Shown here: in pieces, positions 1 through 11,616 of the stretch
Layout of the letters: every line of letters begins with the position of its first letter
Numbering within the stretch: position 1 is the first letter of the stretch
Assembly: GCF_003116035.1 (NCBI RefSeq)
Contig: NZ_LGQW01000015.1
Span: 1,743,876 to 1,807,875, forward strand
Length of the DNA stretch: 64,000 nt
Reading direction: 5' to 3'
From: Azospirillum sp. TSH64
Lineage (GTDB): Bacteria > Pseudomonadota > Alphaproteobacteria > Azospirillales > Azospirillaceae
The notes under the pieces: generated by a model
Databases searched by the model: none
The model's input: only the letters and a program-made list of their open reading frames with translations
Told to the model about the DNA's origin: nothing
Made by a program: the position numbers and the translations under genes

Positions 1-886
1 TCGCCGTCTCGTAGCGCCAAGCACTGCGGTCGGCGAACAGCGCACGCAGCAGCTGGTTGTTCAGGGCATGGCCGGAGCGCACGCCGTGGAAATGGCCGAC
101 GATCGGCGCGCCGGCCAGATACAGGTCGCCGACGGCGTCCAGGATCTTGTGGCGCACGAACTCGTCCTTGAAGCGCAGGCCCTCGGCGTTCATCACCGTA
201 TCGCCGGAGATGACCACCGCATTGTCCAGCGAGCCGCCACGGGCGAGGCCCATCTTGCGCAGCCCCTCGACCTCGTGCAGGAAGCCGAAGGTGCGGGCGC
301 GGCTGATCTCGTCCTTGAAGCTGTCCGGATCGATCTCCAGGGCACGGGCTTGACGGGAGATGGCGGCGCTGTCGAAGTCGATCTCGAAGCTGTAGCTGGT
401 CGCGTCGTCCGGGGTGAAGGACGCGCTCTTGACGCCGTCGCCGATGGCGACCGGCTTCAGGATGCGGATGAAGCGGCGGGGCGACTTCTGCACGGCGATG
501 CCGGCCTGCTCGATGGCGGCGACGAAGGGAGCGGCGCTGCCGTCCATGATCGGCACCTCGATGCCGTCCAGCGAAACCACGGCGTTGTCGATGCCGCAGC
601 CGGCCAGCGCCGACATCAGATGCTCGATCGTGCCGACGGTGGTGCCATGGTCGTTGCCGATCACGGTGCACAGGCGGGTGTCGACAACCGTGTCCCAGCG
701 CGCCGGAATGACGGCGGCCGCACCGCGCAGGTCGCTGCGCAGGAAGGTGATCCCGGAATTCGCATCGGCCGGCGAAATCGTCAGCGTGACGATGACGCCC
801 GAATGCAGCCCGACGCCGGCGATGGTCACCGCCTTCTTCAGGGTCTGCTGGAACATGCCGTCCACGTTGCTGCGATTGTTGGCCAC
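1..886 (-). CDS. lpxC: UDP-3-O-acyl-N-acetylglucosamine deacetylase (partial, C-terminus off window)
   Basis: Zinc-dependent deacetylase of the first committed step of lipid A synthesis, in the cytoplasm. About 295 codons are visible and the C-terminus lies beyond position 1. The protein shows VGLHSG near the N-terminus, the zinc-ligand segment GTIEHLMSAL, the second zinc segment HKILDAVGDL, and the GHFHGVRSGHALNNQ histidine motif. I chose GTG at 886, preceded by a GGAAAAG ribosome-binding site; an ATG 14 bases upstream is out of frame, and an in-frame internal ATG (MFQQTLKKAV) is an alternative. It lies last in the dcw cluster, behind the ftsZ terminator, so it probably has its own promoter in 887-1100. 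Confidence 0.95.
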   Translation of the reverse strand, partial: MANNRSNVDGMFQQTLKKAVTIAGVGLHSGVIVTLTISPADANSGITFLRSDLRGAAAVIPARWDTVVDTRLCTVIGNDHGTTVGTIEHLMSALAGCGIDNAVVSLDGIEVPIMDGSAAPFVAAIEQAGIAVQKSPRRFIRILKPVAIGDGVKSASFTPDDATSYSFEIDFDSAAISRQARALEIDPDSFKDEISRARTFGFLHEVEGLRKMGLARGGSLDNAVVISGDTVMNAEGLRFKDEFVRHKILDAVGDLYLAGAPIVGHFHGVRSGHALNNQLLRALFADRSAWRYETA

Positions 887-1293
887 GATGTCTTTTCCAT
901 CTTGGTCGTGAAGGAGAGGTTTCCGGCGATCCGCGCCGCTTGATCTTGGGAGATCATCGCGTCGGCGGCTTTCGCTTTCGACCATGCTGATAGGTAACAC
1001 CGGGGATCGGAAATCGGCAAATCACTCATTGTTACCGTTTGTTGCAGGGCAAAAGTGGTGTGCAGCACAAGCAATCAGTTGTTTGAAGCAAGTAGCGGGA
1101 AATAAAAAATCCCCGGCGACGCACGACGGCATCACCGGGGTCCGAAAGGTTCGGTCAGGTTGTGGAGCCGCCGGCGCCGCGATTAGGAGGCTGCGGCGAC
1201 GGCGGTTATCTCCGGCTTTCGCCGGGATCGGCCGGCCGTCCTGCCCAACACCATGTCGCTCAGGACGGCCAAGATCGGTTCAGGTCCGGCCGC
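887..1293. other. Intergenic region between ftsZ and lpxC
   Basis: This 407-base stretch has no convincing gene. It carries the ftsZ terminator at 1102-1140 and, by position, the lpxC promoter. I could not fix -35 and -10 boxes with confidence. A short open frame reading leftward across 838-1074 merely overlaps the start of lpxC in another frame. Confidence 0.6.
1102..1140 (-). terminator. Rho-independent terminator after ftsZ
   Basis: On the minus strand a CCCCGG/CCGGGG stem (1111-1116 with 1135-1140) is followed by a run of about six T (1104-1109) and then TATT. It lies about 150 bases after the ftsZ stop and would end the dcw transcript before lpxC. Confidence 0.8.
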
Positions 1294-3234
1294 TCAGTTG
1301 GCCTGACGGCGCAGGAAGGCCGGGATGTCCAGTTCTTCCTGTTCGCCCGGCTTTCCGTCGGCCCGCGGGGCCGGAGCCTGCGCCTGCGGGGCGGCGGGGT
1401 AGCCCGGCGCATGCTGCGGAGCGGACTGCTGCGGCGGATAGACCGGTTGTTGCTGCTGCGGCGCCGGATACTGCTGGCCCGCCGGATAGCCCTGGTGGGG
1501 AGCCTGCGGCGGCTGCTGCGGGTAGGCGGGCGGCTGCTGCGGATAGCCCTGGGGGGCCGGCTGGTACTGCTGCGGGGCTGGCTGCGGCTGATAGGCCTGC
1601 GGTGCGGGCTGCTGCTGCACCGGCTGCGGCGCCGGTTCGGACTTGCGGCCCAGGCCGGTCACCAGACCGAACAGGAAGTTGCCCTTGCGGGCCGGCGCCG
1701 GCTCCGGCGCAGGCGCCGGGGCCGGACCGACGGACAGGCCGCCCGGATGCTGTTGGCCGGGGTGCTGCTGGTGGCCCTGCGGGGCGGCGTGGTGATGCTG
1801 CGGCGCCATCGGGGCCGGCTGCGGCTGGAGTTGCGGCTGCTGGTTGCCCTGCATCTGCGGCGCCTGCGGGGCGTGCTGCTGGTGCGCCGGCTGCTGCGGG
1901 GTCGACAGCGGTGCGGCCCCGACGGTCACCGGCTGGCGCGGACCGGCGTCGGCCGGCTTCGGCGCGAAGAAGTGGCCGCCCTGGTTCTCGCCATGCAGCG
2001 GACCGGCGGCCGGCTTCGGCGCCTCGACAGGCTGCTGGCCATACTGCTGGGCCGGCTGCTGCTGGGCCGGGTCGTGCTGGATGGCGGCGGCACCGGCAGT
2101 GACCGGCTGCGGCGTGCGCAGGCCGGCGGCGGCGCTGGGAATGGCCGAGCCTTGGGCGGCGGCCGGAGCCGGGGCGCCGGTCAGGTTGCCGGGAGCCCCC
2201 GGCTTCTTGGCGCGGTCGCCGACCAGCGACAGGTTGACCGGGTGCAGGGTGCGCGGGTTGCTCATCGCCGCGGCATCGATGCCGGTGGCGACGACCGACA
2301 CGCGCATCACGCCGTCCAGCGAGCTGTCGAAGGTCGAACCGAAGATGATGTTGGCGTCGGGATCGACCTCGTCACGGACGCGGTTGGCCGCCTCGTCGAC
2401 CTCGAACAGGGTCATGTCGTAGCCGCCGGTGATGTTGATGAGGACGCCGCGGGCACCCTTCATCGACACGTCGTCCAGCAGCGGGTTGGAGATGGCGGCC
2501 TCGGCGGCCTCGATGGCGCGGCGCTCGCCGCCGGCCTCGCCGGTGCCCATCATCGCCTTGCCCATCTCGGTCATGACGGACCGGATGTCGGCGAAGTCCA
2601 GGTTGATCAGGCCGGGCATCACCATCAGGTCGGTGACGCCGCGCACACCCGAATGCAGAACGTCGTCGGCCATCTTGAAGGCGTCCGCGAAGGTCGTCTT
2701 CTCGTTGGCGATGCGGAACAGGTTCTGGTTCGGGATGATGATCAGGGTGTCGACATACTGCTGCAGTTCGGCGATGCCGCCCTCCGCCAGCCGCATGCGG
2801 TGACCGCCCTCGAAATGGAAGGGCTTGGTGACGACGCCGACGGTCAGGATGCCGCGCTCGCGGGCTGCACGCGCGATGACCGGGGCCGCACCGGTGCCGG
2901 TGCCACCGCCCATGCCGGCGGTGATGAAGACCATGTTGGAGCCTTCGAGATACTGGACGATCTCGTCGATCTGCTCCTCGGCCGAGGCACGGCCGACATC
3001 CGGCTTGGAGCCGGCGCCCAGGCCGCGGGTGGTGCCCGTGCCCAGCTGGATGCGCTTCTCGCACAAGGAACCCTTCAGCGCCTGCGCATCGGTGTTGCCG
3101 ACGACGAAGTCCACGCCTTCCAGGTTCGACTTGATCATGTTGTTGACGGCATTGCCGCCGGCCCCGCCGACGCCGAAGACGGTGATGCGCGGCTTCAGTT
3201 CGGGCTCGATCTGGGGGATGGTCACGTTGATCAT
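1294..3234 (-). CDS. ftsZ: Cell division GTPase FtsZ (646 aa, long Q/P-rich linker)
   Basis: Tubulin-like GTPase that polymerises into the Z ring on the inner face of the membrane. The nucleotide-binding [11 protein letters not shown] is at residues 22-32, the tubulin signature [10 protein letters not shown] at about 109-118, and the T7 catalytic loop NLDFADI at 211-217. The globular core ends near residue 320. A linker of about 300 residues rich in Q, P, A and Y follows, closed by the conserved C-terminal peptide [13 protein letters not shown] that docks FtsA. At 646 aa it is much longer than E. coli FtsZ (383 aa). The start is ATG 3234, with GGAGG ten bases upstream; the frame stays open further upstream, but conserved FtsZ sequence begins here. 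ftsA lies 122 bases upstream. Confidence 0.98.
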   Translation of the reverse strand: MINVTIPQIEPELKPRITVFGVGGAGGNAVNNMIKSNLEGVDFVVGNTDAQALKGSLCEKRIQLGTGTTRGLGAGSKPDVGRASAEEQIDEIVQYLEGSNMVFITAGMGGGTGTGAAPVIARAARERGILTVGVVTKPFHFEGGHRMRLAEGGIAELQQYVDTLIIIPNQNLFRIANEKTTFADAFKMADDVLHSGVRGVTDLMVMPGLINLDFADIRSVMTEMGKAMMGTGEAGGERRAIEAAEAAISNPLLDDVSMKGARGVLINITGGYDMTLFEVDEAANRVRDEVDPDANIIFGSTFDSSLDGVMRVSVVATGIDAAAMSNPRTLHPVNLSLVGDRAKKPGAPGNLTGAPAPAAAQGSAIPSAAAGLRTPQPVTAGAAAIQHDPAQQQPAQQYGQQPVEAPKPAAGPLHGENQGGHFFAPKPADAGPRQPVTVGAAPLSTPQQPAHQQHAPQAPQMQGNQQPQLQPQPAPMAPQHHHAAPQGHQQHPGQQHPGGLSVGPAPAPAPEPAPARKGNFLFGLVTGLGRKSEPAPQPVQQQPAPQAYQPQPAPQQYQPAPQGYPQQPPAYPQQPPQAPHQGYPAGQQYPAPQQQQPVYPPQQSAPQHAPGYPAAPQAQAPAPRADGKPGEQEELDIPAFLRRQAN

Positions 3235-3356
3235 TCTATTCAGGCCTCCACAACCTGTTTTCGTTGGGTTTGATGTTTGATATGCCGCGACCGGCGCCCG
3301 GTTGTGTCCGGTGTCTGTCCGTTCGGGAATCGGTGAATGGCGGTGGGGCGAATCAT

Positions 3357-4640
3357 CTAGAGATTCTCCCGCAGCCACAGGCCGACGCGGCCGAGGAGCC
3401 CGGTTGACGCGACCGCCTCTTGGCCGGTCACCATCAGCTCCGTCGGGTTGCGGACGGCGTGTAGGAGAAGGCCCGCCACCGTTGAGAAGGCCGGTCCGCC
3501 ATGCGCCTCGTTGAGGCCGGCGATCCGGGTGGGGCGGGCGATGCGGACCTGCTTGTCGAGGATCGGGGCGGCCATCTCGCGCGTGTTGGGCAACTGGCTG
3601 GCGCCGCCGGTCAGCACGACGCGCCGGCCGACCAGATGGGAATGGCCGGACTGCTCGATGGCGCTGCGCACCTCTTCGAAGATCTCTTCCATCCGCGCCT
3701 GGATGATGCTGACCAGGAAGGAGCGCGGGTGGCTGGCGGTGCCGCTGCCGCTGCGCTCGTCCTCGCCGATCTGCGGCACCTCGATCATCTCGCGCTCGTC
3801 GGCCGGGTTCACGCGGGCGCTGCCATACAGCACCTTCAGCCGCTCGGCATGGACCAGCGGAGTTGCCAGCCCGTGCGCGATGTCGTTGGTGACGTGCCGG
3901 CCGCCGAGCGGCACGAAGCCGGTCCACACCAGATTGCCTTCGGCGAAGATCGAGATGGTGGTGCCGCCGCCGCCGATGTCGACGCAGGCCGCTCCCATCT
4001 CCATCTCGTCCTCGACCAGACAGGCGAGGCCGGAGGCGAAGGGGCTGACGACGATGGACTCGATGTTCAGGTGACAGCGGGCGATGCAGGCGTGCAGCGT
4101 GCGGATGGCGCCGGCTGCGGCGGTGACGACATGCAGCTGTGCGCCCAGCGTGTGGCCGCTCATCCCCTTGGGATCGCGGATGCCGCGGCTGCCGTCTAGG
4201 GTGAAGCCAAGCGGGATGGTGTGGATCAGCGCCTGATCAGGACCGGCCTGCAAAGTGCGGGCATGGGCCATGGCGCGCCGGATGTCGCCCTCCGTCACCT
4301 CCTGGCCGGAGACCGGGACGGTGGCGGTGAAGGCATGGGAGCGGGGATGGCCCATCGACAGGTTGACGACGACGTCATGCACCGTCTCGCCGGCCATCTG
4401 TTCGGCCGCATGCACGGCGGCGCCGATCGAGGTCTCCGCCGCCTCCATGTCGATGATGGTTCCGGCGCGGATGCCCGTGGCGATCTGGTGGCCGACGCCG
4501 ATCACGCGGAGGGAGCCGGGCTCCTCCATCCGCGCGATGACGCAGCACACCTTCGTCGAGCCGACGTCCAGCGCCGTGACGATCCCGCCACGGGCCGGCC
4601 GCTTCGGCTTCTTGGCACCGTTGAATCCCATCCCGAACAT
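3357..4640 (-). CDS. ftsA: Cell division protein FtsA
   Basis: Actin-like ATPase that tethers FtsZ to the membrane and recruits later divisome proteins. It shows phosphate-1 [11 protein letters not shown], the phosphate-2 segment [15 protein letters not shown], the adenosine motif [12 protein letters not shown], and a C-terminal amphipathic helix [13 protein letters not shown] that acts as the membrane anchor. The start is uncertain. I give ATG 4640 (MFGMGFNG); TTG at 4649 has a better-placed GAGGGA site, and GTG at 4694 gives a 445-aa form with a basic N-terminal extension. ftsQ ends at 4718, just upstream, so the pair is probably co-transcribed with ftsZ. Confidence 0.95.
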   Translation of the reverse strand: MFGMGFNGAKKPKRPARGGIVTALDVGSTKVCCVIARMEEPGSLRVIGVGHQIATGIRAGTIIDMEAAETSIGAAVHAAEQMAGETVHDVVVNLSMGHPRSHAFTATVPVSGQEVTEGDIRRAMAHARTLQAGPDQALIHTIPLGFTLDGSRGIRDPKGMSGHTLGAQLHVVTAAAGAIRTLHACIARCHLNIESIVVSPFASGLACLVEDEMEMGAACVDIGGGGTTISIFAEGNLVWTGFVPLGGRHVTNDIAHGLATPLVHAERLKVLYGSARVNPADEREMIEVPQIGEDERSGSGTASHPRSFLVSIIQARMEEIFEEVRSAIEQSGHSHLVGRRVVLTGGASQLPNTREMAAPILDKQVRIARPTRIAGLNEAHGGPAFSTVAGLLLHAVRNPTELMVTGQEAVASTGLLGRVGLWLRENL

Positions 4641-4717
4641 GCCCCCCAAGACTTTCCCTCGACTCCTGTCCACCGGCGACGGGCGCTTCCCCACAAGCGC
4701 CTGTCGTCACCGGGGCT

Positions 4718-5677
4718 TCAAGATTTCTTGCCGTTCTTCTTCTTCGTGTCGTCCTCCCAGCCCGGAAGCTGGGCGGTGGCGGAGGTCTGGATCGCGGCCT
4801 TGTCGGGCAGGCGCAGGTCGATGGCGACGATGTCGCGGTCCAGCACATGGCTGGCCGTGTGCATCTGCTCCAGTTGGCGCAGCGCGCGGCGCATCTCGGC
4901 ATTGCCTTCCGGCAGCTTCACCGTCACGCCGTTGCCGAGCTGCAGGTTCCAGCGGCGGTCGCTGATCCAACTGGCGGATGACAGCATCGGCGCGATGGTC
5001 GGGGCGCCATCCAGCGCCGACAGCAGGGTGTGGACCTGCTGCGGGGCGTTGGCGCCGATCACCTGCGGCAGAGTTTCGATCCGCTGGTTGCCGCGGCGCG
5101 CCAATTCCGCCGCGTCGGCCAGCGGACGGCCGGCGCGGTCGATGACGGTGAACTGGCGGTCATGCTGCCAGATCGCCATCGGCTGGCGCTCGGACAGGCG
5201 GATGTAGAGGAAGCCGGGCAGCCGCCGCTCGATCGAGGCGGACGACACCCAGGGCAACTCCTCCAGCCGTTGCTTGGCATCGGCAAGGTCGATGGACAGG
5301 ATCGGCTCGCCACGGCGCACGCCCAGCGCGTCGAGCACAACGTCGCGCTCGGTCTCGCTGCGGCCGACCACCAGGATCTCCGACAGGCGGAAGCCCATGT
5401 CGCCGGTCAGGCGGATGACGCTTTCCTGCGCCGCCTCCATCGTCTCGGCCAGATTGCCACGCTTCCAGGTGGAGCCGGCGGCACCGACCAGTCCCAGCAC
5501 CGGCACCAGCACCAGCGCCGCCTTGACGGCGGAGCGGGTCCAGCGCGGCCAGGCACGCCGCCGCTTGCCTTTTTCCGCCGACGCGGCCATGGCGCGTGGC
5601 GGGGTCGGCATCTCGTCCCGGGCGCGCGCGCCGGCGGCGGCGCGAAAGTCCGGGTCGGCCATCAGGCGAGCTGACAT
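4718..5677 (-). CDS. ftsQ: Cell division protein FtsQ
   Basis: Bitopic inner-membrane divisome protein that connects the early and late division proteins. A cytoplasmic basic N-terminus of about 45 residues is followed by one membrane segment (AALVLVPVLGLVGAAG, about residues 53-68). Next come a POTRA-like domain starting at FRLSEILVVGRSE and the FtsQ beta domain, including WNLQLGNGVTVKLPEG. The tail is charged and lysine-rich (DDTKKKNGKKS). The start ATG 5677 overlaps the end of ddl by 16 bases. An ATG at 5662 that forms a TGATG junction with the ddl stop is an equally credible start. Confidence 0.94.
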   Translation of the reverse strand: MSARLMADPDFRAAAGARARDEMPTPPRAMAASAEKGKRRRAWPRWTRSAVKAALVLVPVLGLVGAAGSTWKRGNLAETMEAAQESVIRLTGDMGFRLSEILVVGRSETERDVVLDALGVRRGEPILSIDLADAKQRLEELPWVSSASIERRLPGFLYIRLSERQPMAIWQHDRQFTVIDRAGRPLADAAELARRGNQRIETLPQVIGANAPQQVHTLLSALDGAPTIAPMLSSASWISDRRWNLQLGNGVTVKLPEGNAEMRRALRQLEQMHTASHVLDRDIVAIDLRLPDKAAIQTSATAQLPGWEDDTKKKNGKKS

Positions 5678-6609
5678 GCGGCGTTCTCCACGAGCCAGCC
5701 GACCAGCGCGCCGTAGGTGATCCCCACATGCGCGGCCTGTTCGGGCACCAGCGACAGGGGCGTCATGCCCGGCTGGTTGTTGATCTCCAGGAAATACAGA
5801 CCGTCCGTTCCCGGCCGGCTGTCATCCCAGCGGAAGTCGCTGCGCGACACGCCCCGGCAGCCCAGGGTGTCGTGCGCCAGCACCGCCAGCCGCTTCGCCT
5901 CCTCCGCAACGACCTCGGGGATCGCGGCGGGGACGGTGTGGACGGCATGTCCGGCGCTGTATTTCGCGGTATAGTCGTAGAGCTGGGCCTGGAAGACGAT
6001 CTCGGTCACCGCCAAAGCACGGTCACCCATGACGCCCACCGTCAGCTCGCGACCGGGGATGAACTCCTCGACCAGCGCGCGCTCGCCGAAAGTCCACGCG
6101 TCGCCGACCGGGCTGTTCTGCCCCTCGCGGACCAGGGTTACGCCAACGGTCGAGCCTTCGTCCACAGGCTTGACGATATAGGGCGCAGGCATGGGGTGGC
6201 TGCCGCCGGTGATCTCCCCGCGGGACAACACCATCCCCTTGGGCGAGCGGACGCCGACGGTGTCCAGCACGCGTTTGGTCATCGCCTTGTCCATGGAGAT
6301 GGCGGCGGCCTGGACGCCCGAATGGGTGTAGGGCAGGCCCAGGAACTCCAGCACGCCCTGGATCGTCCCGTCCTCGCCGCCGCGGCCGTGCAGGGCGTTG
6401 AACACCACGTCGGGGCGCGGATTGCTCAGGGCGTGCATCAGCCCGCCCAGGTCGCGCTGCACGTCGATGGCGGTGACGCGGTAGCCTTCCTCCTCCAGCG
6501 CCTTGGCGACGCCGGCCCCGCTGACCAGCGACACCTCGCGCTCGGCCGACCAGCCGCCCATAAGGACGGCGACATGCTTCTTGTGGGCGTGGAGAAGGGC
6601 TTCGGTCAT
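5662..6609 (-). CDS. ddl: D-alanine--D-alanine ligase
   Basis: ATP-grasp enzyme that joins two D-alanines for the peptidoglycan stem peptide. Visible motifs are [17 protein letters not shown] at the N-terminus, [16 protein letters not shown], the ATP-grasp strand [14 protein letters not shown], the [15 protein letters not shown] loop, and the metal-binding [13 protein letters not shown]. At 315 aa it has the usual length for the family. It overlaps murB by 4 bases upstream and ftsQ downstream, as in canonical dcw clusters. Confidence 0.97.
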   Translation of the reverse strand: MTEALLHAHKKHVAVLMGGWSAEREVSLVSGAGVAKALEEEGYRVTAIDVQRDLGGLMHALSNPRPDVVFNALHGRGGEDGTIQGVLEFLGLPYTHSGVQAAAISMDKAMTKRVLDTVGVRSPKGMVLSRGEITGGSHPMPAPYIVKPVDEGSTVGVTLVREGQNSPVGDAWTFGERALVEEFIPGRELTVGVMGDRALAVTEIVFQAQLYDYTAKYSAGHAVHTVPAAIPEVVAEEAKRLAVLAHDTLGCRGVSRSDFRWDDSRPGTDGLYFLEINNQPGMTPLSLVPEQAAHVGITYGALVGWLVENAACQLA

Positions 6610-7568
6610 TGGGCGGTGCTTCCTTCGGCGGGAATGCCGATGCGCTTGATTTCCCAGTCCAGCGTGACGCCGCTGGTCTCGAATACGCGGCGGCGGACTT
6701 CCTCGCCCAGCGCTTCCAGTTGGGCGGCGGTGGCCGTGCCGTTGTTGATCAGGAAGTTGCAGTGCTTTTCCGACACCTGGGCGTCGCCGATGGACAGGCC
6801 GCGGCAGCCGGCCTTGTCGATCAGTTCCCAGGCCTTGTGGCCCTCAGGATTCTTGAAGGTCGAGCCGCCGGTGCGGGAGCGGACCGGCTGGCTGTCGGCG
6901 CGCTTGTCGGAGATCTCGGCCATGCGCCGCGCGATCTCCAGCGGGTTGCCGGGCTCGCCGCGCAGGACGGCACCGGTGAAGATGCAATCGTCCGGGGCCG
7001 CGCTGTGGCGGTAGGTGAAGCCCATGCCGGCATGGCTGAACTCCAGCCGCCGGCCGTCGCGCGCCACCGCGATGGCGGAGACCAGCACGTCGGCCAGCTC
7101 GCGGCCATAGGCGCCGCCGTTCATGCGGAGCGCGCCGCCGACGGTGCCGGGGATGCCGGAGAGGAACTCCAACCCGGCGATGCCGGCGTCGCGGGCGACC
7201 ATGGCGACATTCAGGTCGAGCGCCGCTGCCCCGGCGGTCACGGTCATTCCGTCCGCGGTGATGTCGGTGAAGCCGCGGCCGAGCCGGATGGTGACGCCCG
7301 GCACGCCGCCGTCCCGCACCAGCAGGTTGGAGGCGACGCCGATCACCGTCACCGGCACCTCGGCCGGCAGGGCGGCCAGGAAGTCGGCGAGGTCGTCGGC
7401 ATCGGCCGGGCGGAACATCACCTCCGCCGGCCCGCCGACGCGGAACCACGTCACCGGCGCCAGCGGGGCGTCGGCGGTCAGCCGGCCCCGCACCGCGGGC
7501 ATCCGCTGGATCAGGTGGCCGTTGGGCCGATGGCTGTCAGCCGGGCTCATGCTGGGCGCTGCCGTCAT
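6606..7568 (-). CDS. murB: UDP-N-acetylenolpyruvoylglucosamine reductase
   Basis: FAD-dependent reductase that turns the enolpyruvyl group into the lactyl ether of UDP-MurNAc. The FAD-binding half contains [17 protein letters not shown], the loop [16 protein letters not shown] and [18 protein letters not shown]. The catalytic serine lies in [13 protein letters not shown], and the C-terminal [15 protein letters not shown] motif is typical. At 320 aa it matches type II MurB. ATG 7568 overlaps the murC stop by 4 bases, which suggests coupled translation. Confidence 0.97.
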   Translation of the reverse strand: MTAAPSMSPADSHRPNGHLIQRMPAVRGRLTADAPLAPVTWFRVGGPAEVMFRPADADDLADFLAALPAEVPVTVIGVASNLLVRDGGVPGVTIRLGRGFTDITADGMTVTAGAAALDLNVAMVARDAGIAGLEFLSGIPGTVGGALRMNGGAYGRELADVLVSAIAVARDGRRLEFSHAGMGFTYRHSAAPDDCIFTGAVLRGEPGNPLEIARRMAEISDKRADSQPVRSRTGGSTFKNPEGHKAWELIDKAGCRGLSIGDAQVSEKHCNFLINNGTATAAQLEALGEEVRRRVFETSGVTLDWEIKRIGIPAEGSTAQ

Positions 7569-8983
7569 CGCGTCGCGCCATAGAGGGAGGCCAGCTCACC
7601 CGGCAGGGCGTTCGCCCATTGGGTGATGTTGCCGGCGCCCAGGCAGACGACGAAGTCGCCGGGCTTGGCCATCTCGCGCACCACCTGCGCCAACTCCTGC
7701 TGGCTGTGCAATGCCACGACATGACGGTGGCCGTGCATGCGCAGGCCCTCGACCAGGCTGTCGCGGCTGACGCCCTCGATCGGCGCCTCGCCGGCGGCAT
7801 AGACGTCGGCGACGATCACGGCGTCGGCGTCGTTGAAGCAGGTGCAGAACTCCTCGAACAGGGCGGCGAGGCGGGAATAGCGGTGCGGCTGGACGACGGC
7901 GATGGTGCGGCCGGTGCCGGCGGTGCGCGCGGCCTTCAGCACCGCGGCGATCTCCACCGGATGGTGGCCGTAATCGTCGATGACGGTGATGCCGTTGGTC
8001 TCGCCGGTCTTGGTGAAGCGGCGCTTAACGCCCTGGAACTTGGCCATGCTGTCGCGCATCACCACGTCGGGCAGGCCCATCTCGTTGCCGACGGCGAAGC
8101 AGGCCAGCGAGTTCTGGACGTTGTGCGGCCCGTACATCGGCAGGCGCACGCCGGCGATGGCGCGGCTCTCGCCGGTGTGGCGGTCGTAGATCAGCACGTC
8201 GTACTTGGCGCCGTCGGGGCCCAGCTCGACGTTCACCGCGCGGATGTCGGCCTGCGGCGAGAAGCCGTAGGTGACGATGCGGCGGTCCGACACGCGCGGG
8301 ATCATCGCCTGCACCTCGGGATGGTCGATGCAGAGTGCCGCGAAGCCGTAGAAGGGAATGTTCTGGACGAAGCTGTCGAAGGCGGCCCGGGCGTTGTCGA
8401 AGGTGCCGTAGAAGTCCAGATGCTCCGGATCCATGTTGGTGACGACGGCGATGCAGGCCGGCAGCTTCACGAAGGTGCCGTCGCTCTCGTCCGCCTCCAC
8501 CACCATCCAGTCGCCGGTGCCGAGCCGGGTGTTGGAGCCATAGGCGTTGATGATGCCGCCGTTGATGACGGTGGGGTCGAGGTTGGCATGCTCCAGCATA
8601 TGGCCGACCATCGAAGTGGTAGTGGTCTTGCCATGGGTGCCGCCGATGGCGATGGCCCATTTCAGGCGCATCAGCTCGCCCAGCATCTCGGCGCGGCGGA
8701 CCACCGGCACCAGGGCCGCGCGGGCGGCCACGACCTCCGGATTGTCGCGCTTGACGGCGGAGGAGACGACGACGACGGCGGCGCCGGCGATGTTCTCGCC
8801 GCGATGGCCGACGAACACCTTGATGCCCAGTTCGCGCAGGCGCTTGACGTTGGCGTTCTCGGCGAGGTCGGAACCCTGGACGGTGTAGCCCAGGTTCCGC
8901 AGCACCTCGGCGATGCCGCTCATGCCGATGCCGCCGATGCCGACGAAGTGGATGGTGCCGATCGAGAGGGGGAGGGCGCGCAT
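7565..8983 (-). CDS. murC: UDP-N-acetylmuramate--L-alanine ligase
   Basis: First Mur ligase; it adds L-Ala to UDP-MurNAc with ATP. The Rossmann-like motif [18 protein letters not shown] is at the N-terminus, the P-loop GTHGKTTT at about residues 115-122, and the central motif [14 protein letters not shown] follows. [14 protein letters not shown] and QPHRYSR mark the C-terminal domain. The length (472 aa) is normal. It lies 7 bases after the small ORF that follows murG. Confidence 0.98.
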   Translation of the reverse strand: MRALPLSIGTIHFVGIGGIGMSGIAEVLRNLGYTVQGSDLAENANVKRLRELGIKVFVGHRGENIAGAAVVVVSSAVKRDNPEVVAARAALVPVVRRAEMLGELMRLKWAIAIGGTHGKTTTTSMVGHMLEHANLDPTVINGGIINAYGSNTRLGTGDWMVVEADESDGTFVKLPACIAVVTNMDPEHLDFYGTFDNARAAFDSFVQNIPFYGFAALCIDHPEVQAMIPRVSDRRIVTYGFSPQADIRAVNVELGPDGAKYDVLIYDRHTGESRAIAGVRLPMYGPHNVQNSLACFAVGNEMGLPDVVMRDSMAKFQGVKRRFTKTGETNGITVIDDYGHHPVEIAAVLKAARTAGTGRTIAVVQPHRYSRLAALFEEFCTCFNDADAVIVADVYAAGEAPIEGVSRDSLVEGLRMHGHRHVVALHSQQELAQVVREMAKPGDFVVCLGAGNITQWANALPGELASLYGATR

Positions 8984-8990
8984 GTCAGGC

Positions 8991-9242
8991 TTACTTTCCG
9001 CGGCGAAGCATCAGGCGAAGGGTGGCGTCGACCGCCCCGTCGGACAGGTCGTTGGGGAGGGGCTGCGATCCATGGATCATCGACAGGCGGTCACGCAGGA
9101 AGCCGCCTTCGGCGAGGAAGCGCGGCACCAGCGGGCAGCCCGGACGGTTGTACCAGCCGCCCTCGGTCCGAGTCATGTCCGCCGGCCAGTCCTGCAGCGG
9201 CCGCGGCGTCGGCCGGGTCAGATTCCGCATGGGTTTCATCAT
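8991..9242 (-). CDS. Small protein of unknown function between murG and murC (83 aa)
   Basis: I do not recognise this gene. The 83-residue frame starts with ATGATG at 9242, overlapping the murG stop by 4 bases (ATGA), and ends 7 bases before murC. The product is soluble, with no signal peptide or membrane segment. Its N-terminus is basic and proline-rich ([15 protein letters not shown]), the middle is [26 protein letters not shown], and the C-terminus is helical ([16 protein letters not shown]). The perfect coupling on both sides and codon use like its neighbours support a real gene. It may be a conserved lineage-specific part of the operon, which a homology search would settle. Confidence 0.7.
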   Translation of the reverse strand: MMKPMRNLTRPTPRPLQDWPADMTRTEGGWYNRPGCPLVPRFLAEGGFLRDRLSMIHGSQPLPNDLSDGAVDATLRLMLRRGK

Positions 9243-10494
9243 TCCGCGGCCCCCTTGGCGCTGGCACCGGCGGACGGGCGCCGGGCGTGTTGGGATTGGT
9301 CGTGGTCGGAGCGGGCGTGATCGTGAGCGGCGGGGCCGCCGTCCAGCATCGCCAGCACGGCGTCGGCCAGCGCGGTGGCGGCGTCGGCGGTGCCCCAGCC
9401 ATGGGCGGCGCGGGCTGCGGCAGTCAGCGCCTGCGGATCGGCCAGCAGGGCGGACAGCTGCTTGGCCAGAGCCTGTGCGGTAAAGGAGGGCTGCGGCACC
9501 AGCCAGGCGGCGCCGGCTTCCGCCAGATGGCGGGCGTTGGCGGTCTGGTGGTCGTCGGTGGCGTGCGGGTAGGGCACCAGGATCGCCGGACGGCCGACGC
9601 AGGTCAGCTCGGCGATGGTGGAGGCCCCGGCGCGGGTGACGGCGAGGTGGCAGGCGGCCAGCCGCTCCGGCACATCGCGGAAGAAGGTCTGCAACTCCAG
9701 CCGGGCGAGGCCCAGCGGTTCCAGCGCGTCGCGGGCGGCTTCGAGATCCTCCGGGCGGCATTGCTGCGCCAGATGGATGCGGGCGCGCATCGCCTCGGGC
9801 AACAGGGCCAGCGCCGCGGGAATCACCTCCGAGAAGATTCGGGCGCCCTGGCTGCCGCCCATCACCAGCAGGCGGACGGGACCGTCGGCGCCGGGTGCCT
9901 CGTAGGGGGACAGGCGGCGGGCGGCGACGGCCGGGCGGACCGGGTTGCCGGTGCGGACGATCTTGACGCGCTGCGCCTCGCCCAGCTTTTCGATGTCGGA
10001 GAAGGCGACGGCGATGCGGCTGGCCCCGGCGATCAGCATCCGGTTGGCGCGGCCCAGCACGGCGTTCTGCTCGTGCAGCAGGGCCGGCAGCTTCGACTGG
10101 ATGGCGGCATAGACGGTGGGGACCGACGGGTAGCCGCCGAAGCCGACCACGGCGGCGGGGTCGAGCCGGCGCATCAGCGCCCGCGCCTCCAACAGGCCGA
10201 GGCCCATCTGCAGGGCGGCCTTCAGCTTGCCGACGATGCCGGCGCCGGGGGAGGCGGCGCGGATGCGATGGACCGGCACCTCCGGCAGGTTCTCGCCGAA
10301 GGCATGGCCGCGCTTGTCGGTCACCAGCGTCACCGCCCGGCCACGGGCCAGCAGCTCGCGCGCCAGCGCCTCGGCCGGGAACATGTGCCCACCGGTACCG
10401 CCGGCGGCCAGCACGATCACCTTGTTGGCGTTGGCGTCGAATCCCGCAGGGAAGCCCGCATTGGAGCCGATCGTGCTCAAGTCGGTCGGCCTCC

Positions 10495-10498
<4 letters not shown>
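9239..10498 (-). CDS. murG: Undecaprenyldiphospho-muramoylpentapeptide beta-N-acetylglucosaminyltransferase
   Basis: GT28 glycosyltransferase that adds GlcNAc to lipid I to make lipid II on the inner leaflet. The N-terminal glycine loop is VIVLAAGGTGGHMFPAEALA, followed by GFGGYPSVPTVYAA and LLHEQNAVLGRANR. The UDP-GlcNAc site appears as LVMGGSQGARIFSEVIP and AVTRAGASTIAELTCVGRPAILVPYPHATDDHQTANA (each read in the expected order). The 419-aa form starts at ATG 10498, overlapping the ftsW stop by 4 bases. It has a leader of about 25 residues and an unusual His/Ala/Ser-rich tail after residue 395. Confidence 0.97.

Positions 10499-11612
<1,114 letters not shown>

Positions 11613-11616
<4 letters not shown>

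Noticed and set aside
838-1074. 78-codon minus-strand frame over the start of lpxC
   Set aside because: Out of frame with lpxC, whose conserved N-terminus begins in this stretch. Its translation has no similarity that I recognise.
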